From VYFG01 sp965203365 (GTDB lineage Bacteria > Pseudomonadota > Gammaproteobacteria > Arenicellales > Poriferihabitantaceae): a stretch of DNA of 64,000 bases. Within the stretch, counting starts at the first letter, position 1; each line of letters begins with the position of its first letter. The notes under the pieces were generated by a model. It saw only the letters and a list, made by a program, of their open reading frames with translations, searched no databases and was not told the origin of the DNA. The position numbers and the translations under genes were made by a program. Location of the stretch: NCBI GenBank assembly GCA_965203365.1, contig OZ241878.1, positions 3,472,001 to 3,536,000 on the forward strand, read 5' to 3'. Positions 52,463-60,780 of this stretch are shown piece by piece.

Positions 52463-53077
52463 TCAATGGTCCTCCGGTGAGAGCAGGCCACCCCGTGCCT
52501 TGAGGGCATCAGCCACCTGGTCCGCATCATCCAAGGCCAATAGGGTGAGTGGCAGGAGGATACGCCAAGTGGCTTTTCGTCGGGACCGGGCATGCCAGGA
52601 TTCAGACATCATTTGTCCCTTGTGCAACAGCACCGGTGTCATGCGTACCACGAGCGCAATGGCAATTTCCAGGGCGCGGGAATGACCACCCAACGCTCTG
52701 ATGGGGGTCGACAAGACCCGAATCACCCCGATCAGGTCGGTCAGGCGGGTGGTCATGGTGACCAGATTGGCCAGCGCTACGGCCGATATCAGTCGCATGA
52801 TGATCACGCCGCCTGCCATGTAGGTGCCAGAAAGACCGTGCCATAAACCCACAATCAGTATGAAGGGCCAGAGAATTCGAAGCCGGGACAATCCATACGA
52901 AAAAAATCGCCATCCCGGCGCCGCATACACGCCCAGGACGGCGATCAGGATCGCCAGATGAGTCCCAGGGTGAGCGACCAGGAACAAGCCCGCCGTCGAA
53001 AGGCACAAAAGGCCCAGCTTGACGCCGGCTGGCCAAGCATGGGCACGGGTTTTAACGGGTGAGGTCAGTGATATCAA
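52463..53077 (-). CDS. bioN: ECF transporter T component (BioN/EcfT)
   Basis: The 204-residue transmembrane coupling protein. Seen: four to five membrane helices and the C-terminal coupling motifs ARS (HARSRRKA) and ARG (LKARGGLL) that grip the ATPase. It overlaps the bioM 3' end by 26 bases, starting at TTG (53077); this overlap suggests translational coupling. Gap to bioY is zero. Confidence 0.88.
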   Translation of the reverse strand: MISLTSPVKTRAHAWPAGVKLGLLCLSTAGLFLVAHPGTHLAILIAVLGVYAAPGWRFFSYGLSRLRILWPFILIVGLWHGLSGTYMAGGVIIMRLISAVALANLVTMTTRLTDLIGVIRVLSTPIRALGGHSRALEIAIALVVRMTPVLLHKGQMMSESWHARSRRKATWRILLPLTLLALDDADQVADALKARGGLLSPEDH

Positions 53078-53822
53078 GGCTCTTGCCCAAGGCGGTCATC
53101 TGGGTGACGTAGGCCGGCAGGACTTCCTCGACCGGGCCGATGGCCCGAACTCGGCCACTGTCCAGCCAGACAACCTGCTGATATCCAGTGAGTTCTTCCG
53201 GCCGGTGGGTGATGTGCACCAGACAGCCTTCGTACCGATCCAGATAGCGCCCGAGTTGTGCCCGGGTGGGAATGTCGAAACCGGCGAATGGCTCATCCAG
53301 TATCAGAATGCGGGGTTGCATGGCCATGACCGCCATAATGCAGACCAGATGTTTTTGCCCTTGGGATAGATGGTGGATGTCGACCTCTTCCCAATGAGGT
53401 ACTTGGAACTTTTGCAGAATATCCTTCGCGATGTCTGTGGCTTCGGACTTCGTATGACCCTGCTGGATGACACCAAAGGCAATCTCCTCCACGACGGTCG
53501 GAAAGATGATCTGGTGGTCGGGATTCTGAAAGAGAATACCCACTTCCCGAAGCGCCAAACGCCGTTTGCGTGCCGGGTCCAGCCCATTGATCCGTACACG
53601 GCCAGAGTCCGGTGCAATGATTCCTGCGAGAAGCCGGGCGAGGGTGGATTTTCCCGAACCGTTTCGACCCACCACGCCGAGACGGGTACCATGCGAGGTG
53701 AACAAAACCTGCTGCAGGATCTCCCGTCCATGAAGCGAATAGCAGACATCAGTCAACTCGATATCGCTACCGGCCACCACCTGACCGCTCGCTGTCGTCA
53801 AGCGGTTGTCCTTGGACTCCAT
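53052..53822 (-). CDS. bioM: ECF transporter ATPase (BioM/EcfA)
   Basis: A 256-residue ABC ATPase powering biotin uptake. Seen: Walker A GRNGSGKST, Q-loop FQNPDHQIIFPTV (typical of EcfA), signature LSQGQKH, Walker B LILDEPFAGFD, H-loop THRPEE. Only one ATPase gene is present, so a homodimer is expected. The first gene of the bioMNY operon. Confidence 0.9.
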   Translation of the reverse strand: MESKDNRLTTASGQVVAGSDIELTDVCYSLHGREILQQVLFTSHGTRLGVVGRNGSGKSTLARLLAGIIAPDSGRVRINGLDPARKRRLALREVGILFQNPDHQIIFPTVVEEIAFGVIQQGHTKSEATDIAKDILQKFQVPHWEEVDIHHLSQGQKHLVCIMAVMAMQPRILILDEPFAGFDIPTRAQLGRYLDRYEGCLVHITHRPEELTGYQQVVWLDSGRVRAIGPVEEVLPAYVTQMTALGKSLDITDLTR

Positions 53823-54261
53823 CTGATTTCCCCATCAAGTGGGTCGTCGATCCAAGCGGCCATGGGTCAGGTCAGTCACTGATCGGGATCAAGTCGAGGT
53901 GACCCGCCGGATCCGCCGCCCCATGTCCCTTGTTGGGCTTCAGTCCGGTCAAGTGTCAGTCGCCCAACTGGCAGGAGGGCTCATACCGAGGCGTTCATCG
54001 TGACCAGGTCCGATCAGACGGATTTGATCCATCGCTGAAACCGACCCGCTCATCCGATGGGGATGGGCCAAGTGACCTGGTGGGTCCTGCTGTGTCTCTC
54101 AATAGAGCCGGACATCATGATGGGTATCTGGCGTTTCCACGAGACCATCGGATCTCGGGGATTCCCCGGGCCTTGAAGGAGGGTACAACGAGCGATCCTG
54201 GGGCCGGGAGTCCTGTGGCATAGGGTGTCGATGTTGGTGCGCCGGATTGGTCGGGATGTGG
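53823..54261. other. Gene-free stretch between bioM and the SDR gene
   Basis: No gene, tRNA or terminator is seen. The bioMNY promoter should lie here; no TTGTAAACC-type BirA half-site pair was noticed. Confidence 0.5.
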
Positions 54262-54921
54262 CTACCAAGGGAGCGGATCACCTTCCGCATGCCAAAAGGT
54301 CCCGCTGTCGGCCAAGGACAGTTGGTCCAGTCGGTCAATCAGCCCTCGGGCGGCATCCGCTGGATCAATGCCGGTCCAATGGGTCATCTCGGTCGCCACC
54401 AGACCGGGATGGAGCAAGAACACGGCGATGTTCCGTCGGCGAAGGTCATGGGCGAGATTTTTCCCCATCATGTTTGCGGCCACCTTGGACATTCGGTAGC
54501 CGTAATTGCCCCCGGACGCATTGTCGCCAATGGAGCCCACCCGACTGGTGACGATGCCCACCTTGGCGCCGGCCCCCAAGTGGTGGCGCAGGGTGGAGAC
54601 GACCCGAAGTGGCCCCAATGCATTGACCTCGAACTGACACCGGATCCGGTCAAGGTCCAGATCGTCCCAGGTTTCCCGCGTCAGGATGCCGGCGCAGTGC
54701 ACCAGACGATCAATCCGGACCCCGGACAGGCGGGTGGCCAGATGGTCGACCGAGGCATCATCGGTGACATCCACATCGGGGAGGATGTTCAGGTCCAGGG
54801 GTTCCAGTTCGGTGGCGGGCCGACGGGTGGTGGCGTACACCTGGTCCCCTCGGAGCGACATCTGACGGCACAGTTCCAGTCCGATGCCACGGTTCCCCCC
54901 TACAACTAGGACAGTGTGCAT
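54262..54921 (-). CDS. Short-chain dehydrogenase/reductase
   Basis: A 219-residue classical SDR from the ATG at 54921 (MHTVLVVGGNRGIG). Seen: NAD(P) loop GGNRGIG, ADH-like VHCAGIL, NALGPLR, the catalytic Ser in TSRVGSIG and Tyr/Lys in YGYRMSK. It resembles the CsgA/sniffer-type SDRs. The frame is open to 55446 but the upstream residues are low-complexity and not homologous. Substrate unknown. Confidence 0.88.
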   Translation of the reverse strand: MHTVLVVGGNRGIGLELCRQMSLRGDQVYATTRRPATELEPLDLNILPDVDVTDDASVDHLATRLSGVRIDRLVHCAGILTRETWDDLDLDRIRCQFEVNALGPLRVVSTLRHHLGAGAKVGIVTSRVGSIGDNASGGNYGYRMSKVAANMMGKNLAHDLRRRNIAVFLLHPGLVATEMTHWTGIDPADAARGLIDRLDQLSLADSGTFWHAEGDPLPW

Positions 54922-55758
54922 GCTGCTTGCCAATAGTGTGACCAAGGGTGAATTGTAAGCCAACGGCGCCTTGAGAAAAAACGTTTCGTGGCGCGGGTCT
55001 GCACTTTCCGTCAGCGAATCGGGAGTGGAGAGTCGGTCGGCATCTGTCTGGGGAAGGGCGGCGAACGGACCGGGATGGAGTGGGGGACCGGACGGATCTG
55101 GTGGCCTCGGTGGGTGTGGCAGCGGTGATGCCTGATCGGGTGATGGACTGGGCAGATAGCAATAAATTGGCATAAATAGCTGAATTGAAACTATAAAAAT
55201 ATTCACCGTCAGCAAATGGCAAGCGGGAATTAATGACAATCTGCGTATCTGCTCCATGCCTTGTCGGTCAGCGTTCGGTTTAAGCCGTGATGGATGATGT
55301 CCCAAGAAAACGGGATTTCTCCGTCGACCTCTCCCGGAACTCCCTCCGGCCCGCTCCCTCCTGACGGGGGGACCGGCGCCGCAATGAAACGGAGTCCGCA
55401 CGGTAGCGGGTTCTAGGACCAAGGGGAAACCATGCCCATTGCACAAATTTTCTCACCATATCGAATGAGAGAGAGCACGGATGGGGGGTTGTCATGGCAG
55501 GGAGTGGCAGATCATTGCCTCTGGAACGGCTGGATGAGGGAAAGGCCCCGCCCGTTCGAGCGGAACGTGAGGAATCGATGAGTCGGCTGCATGGTACCTC
55601 GTCAGAAAAACCGCCCCAGCCCCTCGACGGCCCCATGGTAATGCGGTACATTCAACCTTCTTGAAAACGCTCCCCGTCCGGTCGAGAACCAATCCGAAGC
55701 GGCAATTGACCTGTCTTGGCCAGCCAGTTATGATCCGAACCCTGATTCAGGAGCCGTG
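54922..55758. other. Long gene-free stretch before the ZapB-like gene
   Basis: No gene with a domain is seen. An A+T-rich patch at about 55155-55205 is a likely promoter region for the minus-strand SDR. A decayed gene in the G+C-rich remainder cannot be excluded. Confidence 0.45.
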
Positions 55759-55983
55759 GTGAAACCGACCCTTGATACCCTTGAGCAACGTGTGGCCGAC
55801 CTGATCGGGTTGGTGGAGACGATCCATCGGGACCACGAGATTCTGCAGCAGGACCATCGCCTGTTGCGCCAGGAATTTCAGTCCCTGCAGGAGAAAAGCA
55901 AGATGGCCCGGAGACGGATTGAGCAGATGGTCTCTCGACTGGAATCGTTGAGTCCTGACCTGTCGGTGGATTCTGGGCCATAG
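55759..55983 (+). CDS. Small ZapB-like coiled-coil protein
   Basis: A 74-residue coiled coil (LEQRVADLIGLVETIHRD and following heptads), as in the ZapB/TIGR02449 family usually found before zapA. The GTG at 55759 has AGGAG five bases upstream; a GTG at 55756 is too close to it. ZapB-type proteins link ZapA to the chromosome end region; here only the shape and place support this. Confidence 0.75.
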   Translation: MKPTLDTLEQRVADLIGLVETIHRDHEILQQDHRLLRQEFQSLQEKSKMARRRIEQMVSRLESLSPDLSVDSGP

Positions 55984-55998
55984 GCGTTGGGGTAGAGG

Positions 55999-56307
55999 AT
56001 GGAAAGCGGTAAACACACAGTCAAGGTCCAGATCATGCAGCGGGAACTCACCGTGGTCTGCCATGACGGGGAAGACAAGGGACTCATTGAGGCGGCCCGT
56101 TATCTGGACGGACAGATGCAGACCATGTCCCGAAAACACCAAGCCTTGGGACTGGATCGTTGCGCCATCATGGTGGCCTTGAATATTAGCCATGAACTGC
56201 TGCAGATGCGACGCGATCAGAACGATGATGACGAGTTGTCAAAACGCTTGGGGAAACTCCAAGACCAGATTGACCAGACGTTGGACAGTCTACGGCCACA
56301 AGGATAG
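55999..56307 (+). CDS. zapA: Cell division protein ZapA
   Basis: FtsZ-ring-associated protein that bundles FtsZ filaments. 102 residues. Seen: the ZapA N-terminal fold VKVQIMQRELTVVCHDGEDKGL and a long helix NISHELLQMRRDQ. AGAGG precedes the ATG. The 6S RNA gene follows, as in most gammaproteobacteria. Confidence 0.9.
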   Translation: MESGKHTVKVQIMQRELTVVCHDGEDKGLIEAARYLDGQMQTMSRKHQALGLDRCAIMVALNISHELLQMRRDQNDDDELSKRLGKLQDQIDQTLDSLRPQG

Positions 56308-56353
56308 CCACGATGGTTGCAGCACATTGTGCTGATGTGGGAAAACACATGGG

Positions 56354-56382
56354 CTGAACCACCGATCAATCTCTGCTAGAAT
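56354..56382 (+). promoter_or_regulatory. Promoter of 6S RNA
   Basis: TAGAAT (56377-56382) is a good -10; CTGAAC (56354-56359) is a weak -35 at 17-base spacing. The predicted start is at about 56389. Confidence 0.55.
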
Positions 56383-56388
56383 GCCCTC

Positions 56389-56582
56389 GGCGTTGCCTGC
56401 CGTGTTCGAGGTGTTCTCCGAATCCCTTAGAACCTAATTCATTTTTTCGGGTACACGCAATGGGCAGTGGGCGTGCATGAACACGACGCAAGTCGGCGGG
56501 AATCCCGAAGCTGTCTTTTGTACCCACTTGGACCTCCCGGTTCAAGGTAAAGTGAACGCACGGCACGGGCGGGTAACGCTGT
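56389..56582 (+). ncRNA. ssrS: 6S RNA
   Basis: Small RNA that binds sigma-70 RNA polymerase in stationary phase, mimicking an open promoter. Seen: terminal stem GGCGTTGCCTGCCGTG (56389-56404) paired with the region at about 56564-56580 (CACGGGCGGGTAACGCT), a long interrupted hairpin with a large central bulge, and about 194 bases in length. The place between zapA and fau is the gammaproteobacterial one. Ends are estimated from pairing. Confidence 0.85.
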
Positions 56583-56622
56583 TTCCTTTTTTCCTGTTCT
56601 TGCCCGTGGGGTTGGGATTTCA

Positions 56623-57249
56623 TTGAATGCCGGTGTGCTGAATACGTCCGTGTCGATCAGCAACAAGAAGCCATTGCGCGCCACGTTGCGGGCGGCCCGT
56701 CGGGATCTGGGTGAGCAAGAGCAGGCATCGGCGGCTCAGGGACTGCTGGCACAGTTGCTTTCTTTGGATATCTTTTTGCATGCTCGTCGGATTGGCCTGT
56801 ATTGGGCCAATGATGGCGAGATCTGTCCCAGCGAAGTGGTAAGTTGGTGTCGGCACCACGACCGGCAGGTCTATCTCCCGATGGTGCAACGACAGGCAAC
56901 CCGCAACTGGCTGTTGTTTGGCGAATGGCGCGAGGGGGCTGTCCTGTCCCCCAACCGTCTGGGGATTTTGGAACCCGTCTTGGACTCATCGGAAGGGATG
57001 ACCGCAAAGGACCTGGATCTCGTCATGTTGCCGCTGGTGGGATTCGATCTCCATGGAAATCGGCTGGGGATGGGGGGCGGCTTTTATGACACCACCTTGG
57101 CGGATCTGCGCACAACGGGTCTGCCAAAGCCGGCCTTGGTGGGCATTGCCCATGACATCCAACGGGTGCCCCACATTGATGCCGAACCTTGGGATATCCC
57201 GCTTCCCATGGTGGTGACTGACTGCCACGTGTACCGGTTTGGGGGATGA
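56623..57249 (+). CDS. fau: 5-formyltetrahydrofolate cyclo-ligase
   Basis: Converts 5-formyl-THF to 5,10-methenyl-THF with ATP. 208 residues. Seen: N-terminal KKPLRATLRAARR, substrate loop DLVMLPLVGFDLHGNRLGMGGGFYD and the C-terminal VGIAHDIQ. The first start is a TTG at 56623; GTGs at 56635 or 56650 are possible. It overlaps ymdB as ATGA. Confidence 0.93.
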   Translation: MNAGVLNTSVSISNKKPLRATLRAARRDLGEQEQASAAQGLLAQLLSLDIFLHARRIGLYWANDGEICPSEVVSWCRHHDRQVYLPMVQRQATRNWLLFGEWREGAVLSPNRLGILEPVLDSSEGMTAKDLDLVMLPLVGFDLHGNRLGMGGGFYDTTLADLRTTGLPKPALVGIAHDIQRVPHIDAEPWDIPLPMVVTDCHVYRFGG

Positions 57250-58031
57250 AGATTCTGTTGATCGGTGATGTGGTGTCCCGCCCGGGAAGACGGGTCCTGC
57301 GAGACAGGTTGGCCACCGTCCAGGCGCAGCACGGAATTGATTTCACGGTCGTGAATGTCGAAAATGCGGCCGGCGGCTCCGGTATGACCCACAAGGTGCT
57401 GGGAGAATTTCGCCGTCTGCGCGTGGATGTGATGACCTCCGGGAACCATATCTGGGACAAGCGGGAAGTCCTGGACTTCATCGATGACTGCCCGAATCTG
57501 TTGCGACCGCATAATTATCCTCCGGGGACGCCCGGGACCGGCTGGTATGCCGTCGAACTGGTCGGAGGCATCAGGGTCGGCGTGCTGAACTTGATGGGGC
57601 AGACGTTCATGAACCCGCTGCTGGATTCCCCTTTTGTCTGTGCGGACCGGGTGATCGAGGGTAACGCCGGGGATGTGGACATCCTATTGGTGGATTTTCA
57701 TGCGGAAACGACCAGTGAAAAAGTCGCCATGGGCTGGTACCTGGATGGGCGGGCCTCTGTTGTCGTGGGCACACACACCCATATCCCGACCGCCGATGAA
57801 CGAATACTCCCGGGCGGGACCGCCTATCTGACCGATCTGGGCATGACTGGTTGTTATGATTCCGTGATCGGGAGTGACGTCGACACCGTCTTGCAGCGGA
57901 TGGTCGGGAAAATGCCCATCCGGCTTGAGCCAGCCAATGGCATCGGGACACTGTGTGGCGTGGTCGTGGATGTGGACGAATCCACGGGACATTCACGAGA
58001 CATCAGCCGCATCCGGGTGGATGCGTCATAA
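57246..58031 (+). CDS. ymdB: YmdB-family metallophosphoesterase
   Basis: A 261-residue dinuclear-metal phosphoesterase of the YmdB type, which in Bacillus hydrolyses 2',3'-cyclic nucleotides. Seen: GDVVSRPGR, VNVENAAGGSGM, TSGNHIWD, VDFHAETTSEK and GTHTHIPTADE, which give the metal ligands. Starts with ATGA overlap at the fau stop. It is commoner in Firmicutes than in this group. In vivo substrate unknown. Confidence 0.88.
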   Translation: MKILLIGDVVSRPGRRVLRDRLATVQAQHGIDFTVVNVENAAGGSGMTHKVLGEFRRLRVDVMTSGNHIWDKREVLDFIDDCPNLLRPHNYPPGTPGTGWYAVELVGGIRVGVLNLMGQTFMNPLLDSPFVCADRVIEGNAGDVDILLVDFHAETTSEKVAMGWYLDGRASVVVGTHTHIPTADERILPGGTAYLTDLGMTGCYDSVIGSDVDTVLQRMVGKMPIRLEPANGIGTLCGVVVDVDESTGHSRDISRIRVDAS

Positions 58032-58049
58032 CTCAGCGGGGACAACAGC

Positions 58050-58514
58050 ATGGGATATTGGATTTTGAAAAGTGAACCGGAGGCTTTTTCCATCAATGAT
58101 CTGCAGCGGGTGACGGTGGAACCGTGGGATGGCATCCGGAATTATCAGGCCAGAAATTTCATGCGGGACGAGATGACCATCGGGGATCAAGGGTTCTTTT
58201 ATCACAGCAATTGTGCGGAACCGGGGATCGTGGGCATCCTGACGGTGGAGAGCCAGCCCTATCCTGATCCCACCCAATTTGATCCGCACAGTCAGTACCA
58301 TGACCCTAAGAGCGATCCCGACCAGCCGCGCTGGATCCTGGTGGATGTGCGTTTTGTCCAGAAGTTCCGGCGTACGGTGACCTTGGCGGAGATGAAACGC
58401 GAACCGGCGCTTGAAGGGATGCGGCTGCTACAGCGGGGAAACCGGTTATCCATCCTGCCGGTGGAAAAATCACATTGGGCGCATATCCTGGAGATGGCGT
58501 CATCCTCTCCATGA
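58050..58514 (+). CDS. EVE-domain protein
   Basis: A 154-residue EVE (PUA-like) protein that may bind modified bases. Seen: YWILKSEPEAFSINDL at the start, VEPWDGIRNYQARNFMRDE, GDQGFFYHSN and the C-terminal segment. The ATG at 58050 has GGGGACAACAGC upstream. The overlap with a possible start of the next gene is ATGA. Confidence 0.9.
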   Translation: MGYWILKSEPEAFSINDLQRVTVEPWDGIRNYQARNFMRDEMTIGDQGFFYHSNCAEPGIVGILTVESQPYPDPTQFDPHSQYHDPKSDPDQPRWILVDVRFVQKFRRTVTLAEMKREPALEGMRLLQRGNRLSILPVEKSHWAHILEMASSSP

Positions 58515-58555
58515 CGTCAGAAACGGTTTTCGGACTTTCAGCGCGAGGTTGCCAC

Positions 58556-59164
58556 ATGCATCGAAATCCGGGGGCGACGTTACGGTCGTCCATCGTTGCC
58601 GTTCTCATTCTCTTGTCAGGCGGGATCGGCCTGCCCCTCCATTCTCATGCCAACCAGTCCCCTCCCATGATCATTCTTGAAACCAGCTTGGGCCCCATCA
58701 CCTTGGAGATGTATCCCGAAGAGGCCCCGATGACAGTCCAGAACTTTATCGAGTACGTGGAATCCGGATTTTTTGACGGCATCGTGTTTCACCGAGTGAT
58801 CCGGAATTTCATGATTCAGAGTGGGGGACATACCCCGGATATGCGGGAAAAGTTGACCGGGAAGCCGATTCTCAATGAAGCGGACAACGGGCTGAAGAAC
58901 GCGGCTGGGACTATTGCGATGGCAAGGACCGCCGACCCGCATTCGGCCACGGCGCAGTTCTTCATCAACTTGGTCGATAATGACTTTCTCAATCACACCG
59001 CCAAGACTCCCCGCGGTTGGGGATATGCCGTTTTTGGTCAGGTCACCGAGGGGATGGACGTTGTTCGGGCCATCGGGGAAGTGGCCACCGGTCAGGTGGG
59101 CCCCCATGGGGATGTCCCGATCAAGCCGGTCGTGATTCAAAAGGCCCGGGTATTGACACCATAG
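58556..59164 (+). CDS. Periplasmic peptidyl-prolyl isomerase (cyclophilin type)
   Basis: A 202-residue PPIase. Seen: signal peptide SSIVAVLILLSGGIGLPLHSHA and the cyclophilin core GIVFHRVIRNFMIQSGGHT with the catalytic Arg, SATAQFFINLVDN. Start at 58556 has GAGG upstream and gives a normal signal peptide; an ATG at 58511 is also in frame. PpiA-type: it folds exported proteins. Confidence 0.9.
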   Translation: MHRNPGATLRSSIVAVLILLSGGIGLPLHSHANQSPPMIILETSLGPITLEMYPEEAPMTVQNFIEYVESGFFDGIVFHRVIRNFMIQSGGHTPDMREKLTGKPILNEADNGLKNAAGTIAMARTADPHSATAQFFINLVDNDFLNHTAKTPRGWGYAVFGQVTEGMDVVRAIGEVATGQVGPHGDVPIKPVVIQKARVLTP

Positions 59165-59183
59165 CATTTCAGGAGGCGAATCC

Positions 59184-59576
59184 ATGTACAGTTTCCAGAT
59201 GACCTTTGCGGGTCCTTACGAAGCAGCCATCCGGCGGGTGACCGAAGAGCTGGCCAAGGAAGGGTTCGGTGTGCTGACTGAAATTGATGTCCAGGCGACC
59301 CTCAAGAAGAAGCTGGACATTGACCGCAGGCCTTATCTCATTCTGGGCGCCTGCCATCCGATGCTGGCCAATCAGGCACTGAATGCGGAACCGGATATTG
59401 GCATCCTGCTGCCGTGCAACGTGGTGGTGCGCGAAGAGGAGGATGAGAGCATCTCGATTGTCTTCATGGACCCACAGTCCGTGCTCAAGCTGGTGGACCG
59501 AGAAGAAGTCCAGGCGTTGGCGGTGGACGTCAAGGGACGTCTGCAACGGGTCCGCGATGCGCTTTTGGGATCCTGA
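59184..59576 (+). CDS. DUF302 family protein
   Basis: A 130-residue cytoplasmic protein. Seen: the DUF302 stretch AIRRVTEELAKEGFGVLTE and YLILGACHPMLANQAL. AGGAGG precedes the ATG at 59184. The function of the family is unknown. It lies convergent with the dehydrogenase, 22 bases away. Confidence 0.88.
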   Translation: MYSFQMTFAGPYEAAIRRVTEELAKEGFGVLTEIDVQATLKKKLDIDRRPYLILGACHPMLANQALNAEPDIGILLPCNVVVREEEDESISIVFMDPQSVLKLVDREEVQALAVDVKGRLQRVRDALLGS

Positions 59577-59598
59577 CCATGAGTGGATGACGTGGGAA

Positions 59599-60606
59599 TC
59601 AAGGCATCAGGTCCAGGATATCCTGATGCAGTTGGGATGGAATGTCGATCCCGGTTTGCTTACTGTTGGCTCGGTGTTGGAGTCGGCGGGATCCCGGCAG
59701 GCGGGTCCCTTCTTGTGCCAGGATCGCACTGAAGAGCTTTTCGGCCTGCTCCTGGTACCCCGAGTAATTGCCGAACAGTCTCGGGTCCAGGGCCACGATG
59801 AGTTCGCCCCCCTTGGGCGGCCCCTTCCGACCCCCGTCGTCTTCCTGTGATTCGATGCTGAGGAATTCACCAATCAAGGGACCGGCTATCAGTTCAATCA
59901 TCAGTGCCAGTGAGGCCCCCTTGTATCCCCCGAACCCGAGTTGGGCCCCTTGCAGGACGACATTGGGATCTGTCGTGGACTCACCATCGGGGCCGATACC
60001 GGCGGTTTCCGGCACCCGATGGCCGTCACGGGCCGCAAGCTGGATCTCGCCTCTGGCCATGGCGGCCGAAGCCTGGTCGAATACCAATGGTGGTTGACCT
60101 TCTCGCGGCCAGGCGAAGCTCATCGGGTTGGTCCCAAAAAGCGGTCGGGTCCCGCCGGCCGGGGCCACATAAGGATACGAGGAAGTGAATGCCAAGGCAC
60201 AGTAACCTTTTTCCGCCAATGCTTCGACTTCCGGCCACAGCGCCGCAATGTGAAACATGTTGACATAGGCCAGTGCCGCCATCCCTTGCTGTCGGGTGAG
60301 ATCGATCAGGGATTTGTGACTCACCCGATGACCATAGGGGGCGTAACCCCCGTCTCCATCCAGTTGAAGGATAGAGGGCCCCAGACGTTTCATCTTCGGG
60401 TACGCCTTGCCGTTGACCCGTCCGCTCTGAACGCCCGCCACATACCACGGGAGACGGAAAAGGCCATGTGAGGGACATCGATCGGCTTCTGCCTGGATCA
60501 TCCGGTGGGCGATGGCGGCGGCGTTTTGTGGGTCGCAGCCATTATGCTGCAGGCACTCAATGGCCAAGTCAGTCGCCTCGGACAAGGATAAGTGGACGGT
60601 GGTCAT
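59599..60606 (-). CDS. Malate/L-lactate dehydrogenase-family oxidoreductase (Ldh2)
   Basis: A 335-residue NAD(P)H-dependent dehydrogenase of the Ldh2 fold, related to delta1-piperideine-2-carboxylate reductase. Seen: AEADRCPSHGLFRLPWYV, DGDGGYAPYGH, MFHIAALWPEVE and GGTRPLFGTNPM. No Rossmann motif, as expected of this fold. Which keto/imino acid is reduced is not clear. The ATG at 60606 is used. It lies divergent from hrpA. Confidence 0.9.
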   Translation of the reverse strand: MTTVHLSLSEATDLAIECLQHNGCDPQNAAAIAHRMIQAEADRCPSHGLFRLPWYVAGVQSGRVNGKAYPKMKRLGPSILQLDGDGGYAPYGHRVSHKSLIDLTRQQGMAALAYVNMFHIAALWPEVEALAEKGYCALAFTSSYPYVAPAGGTRPLFGTNPMSFAWPREGQPPLVFDQASAAMARGEIQLAARDGHRVPETAGIGPDGESTTDPNVVLQGAQLGFGGYKGASLALMIELIAGPLIGEFLSIESQEDDGGRKGPPKGGELIVALDPRLFGNYSGYQEQAEKLFSAILAQEGTRLPGSRRLQHRANSKQTGIDIPSQLHQDILDLMP

Positions 60607-60780
60607 GGGGCAGTGTCAGGATGGCTGGGCCTCGGACTGAGGGAAATGAGGCGGTTGAACAAGGATTCCCGGATCAGGATGGTCCCTTCGGGGACGATCA
60701 GGAGAAAATCCGATGGGAATCCATTGGGAATTATGTATCATCGGGTGGATCATCACAATCGATCGATTGCCAATTTTTTC

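Noticed and set aside
54922..55446. N-terminal extension of the SDR gene to 55446
   Set aside because: Pro/Ser-rich sequence without homology; the SDR nucleotide loop begins 7 residues after the ATG at 54921, which is the usual start.
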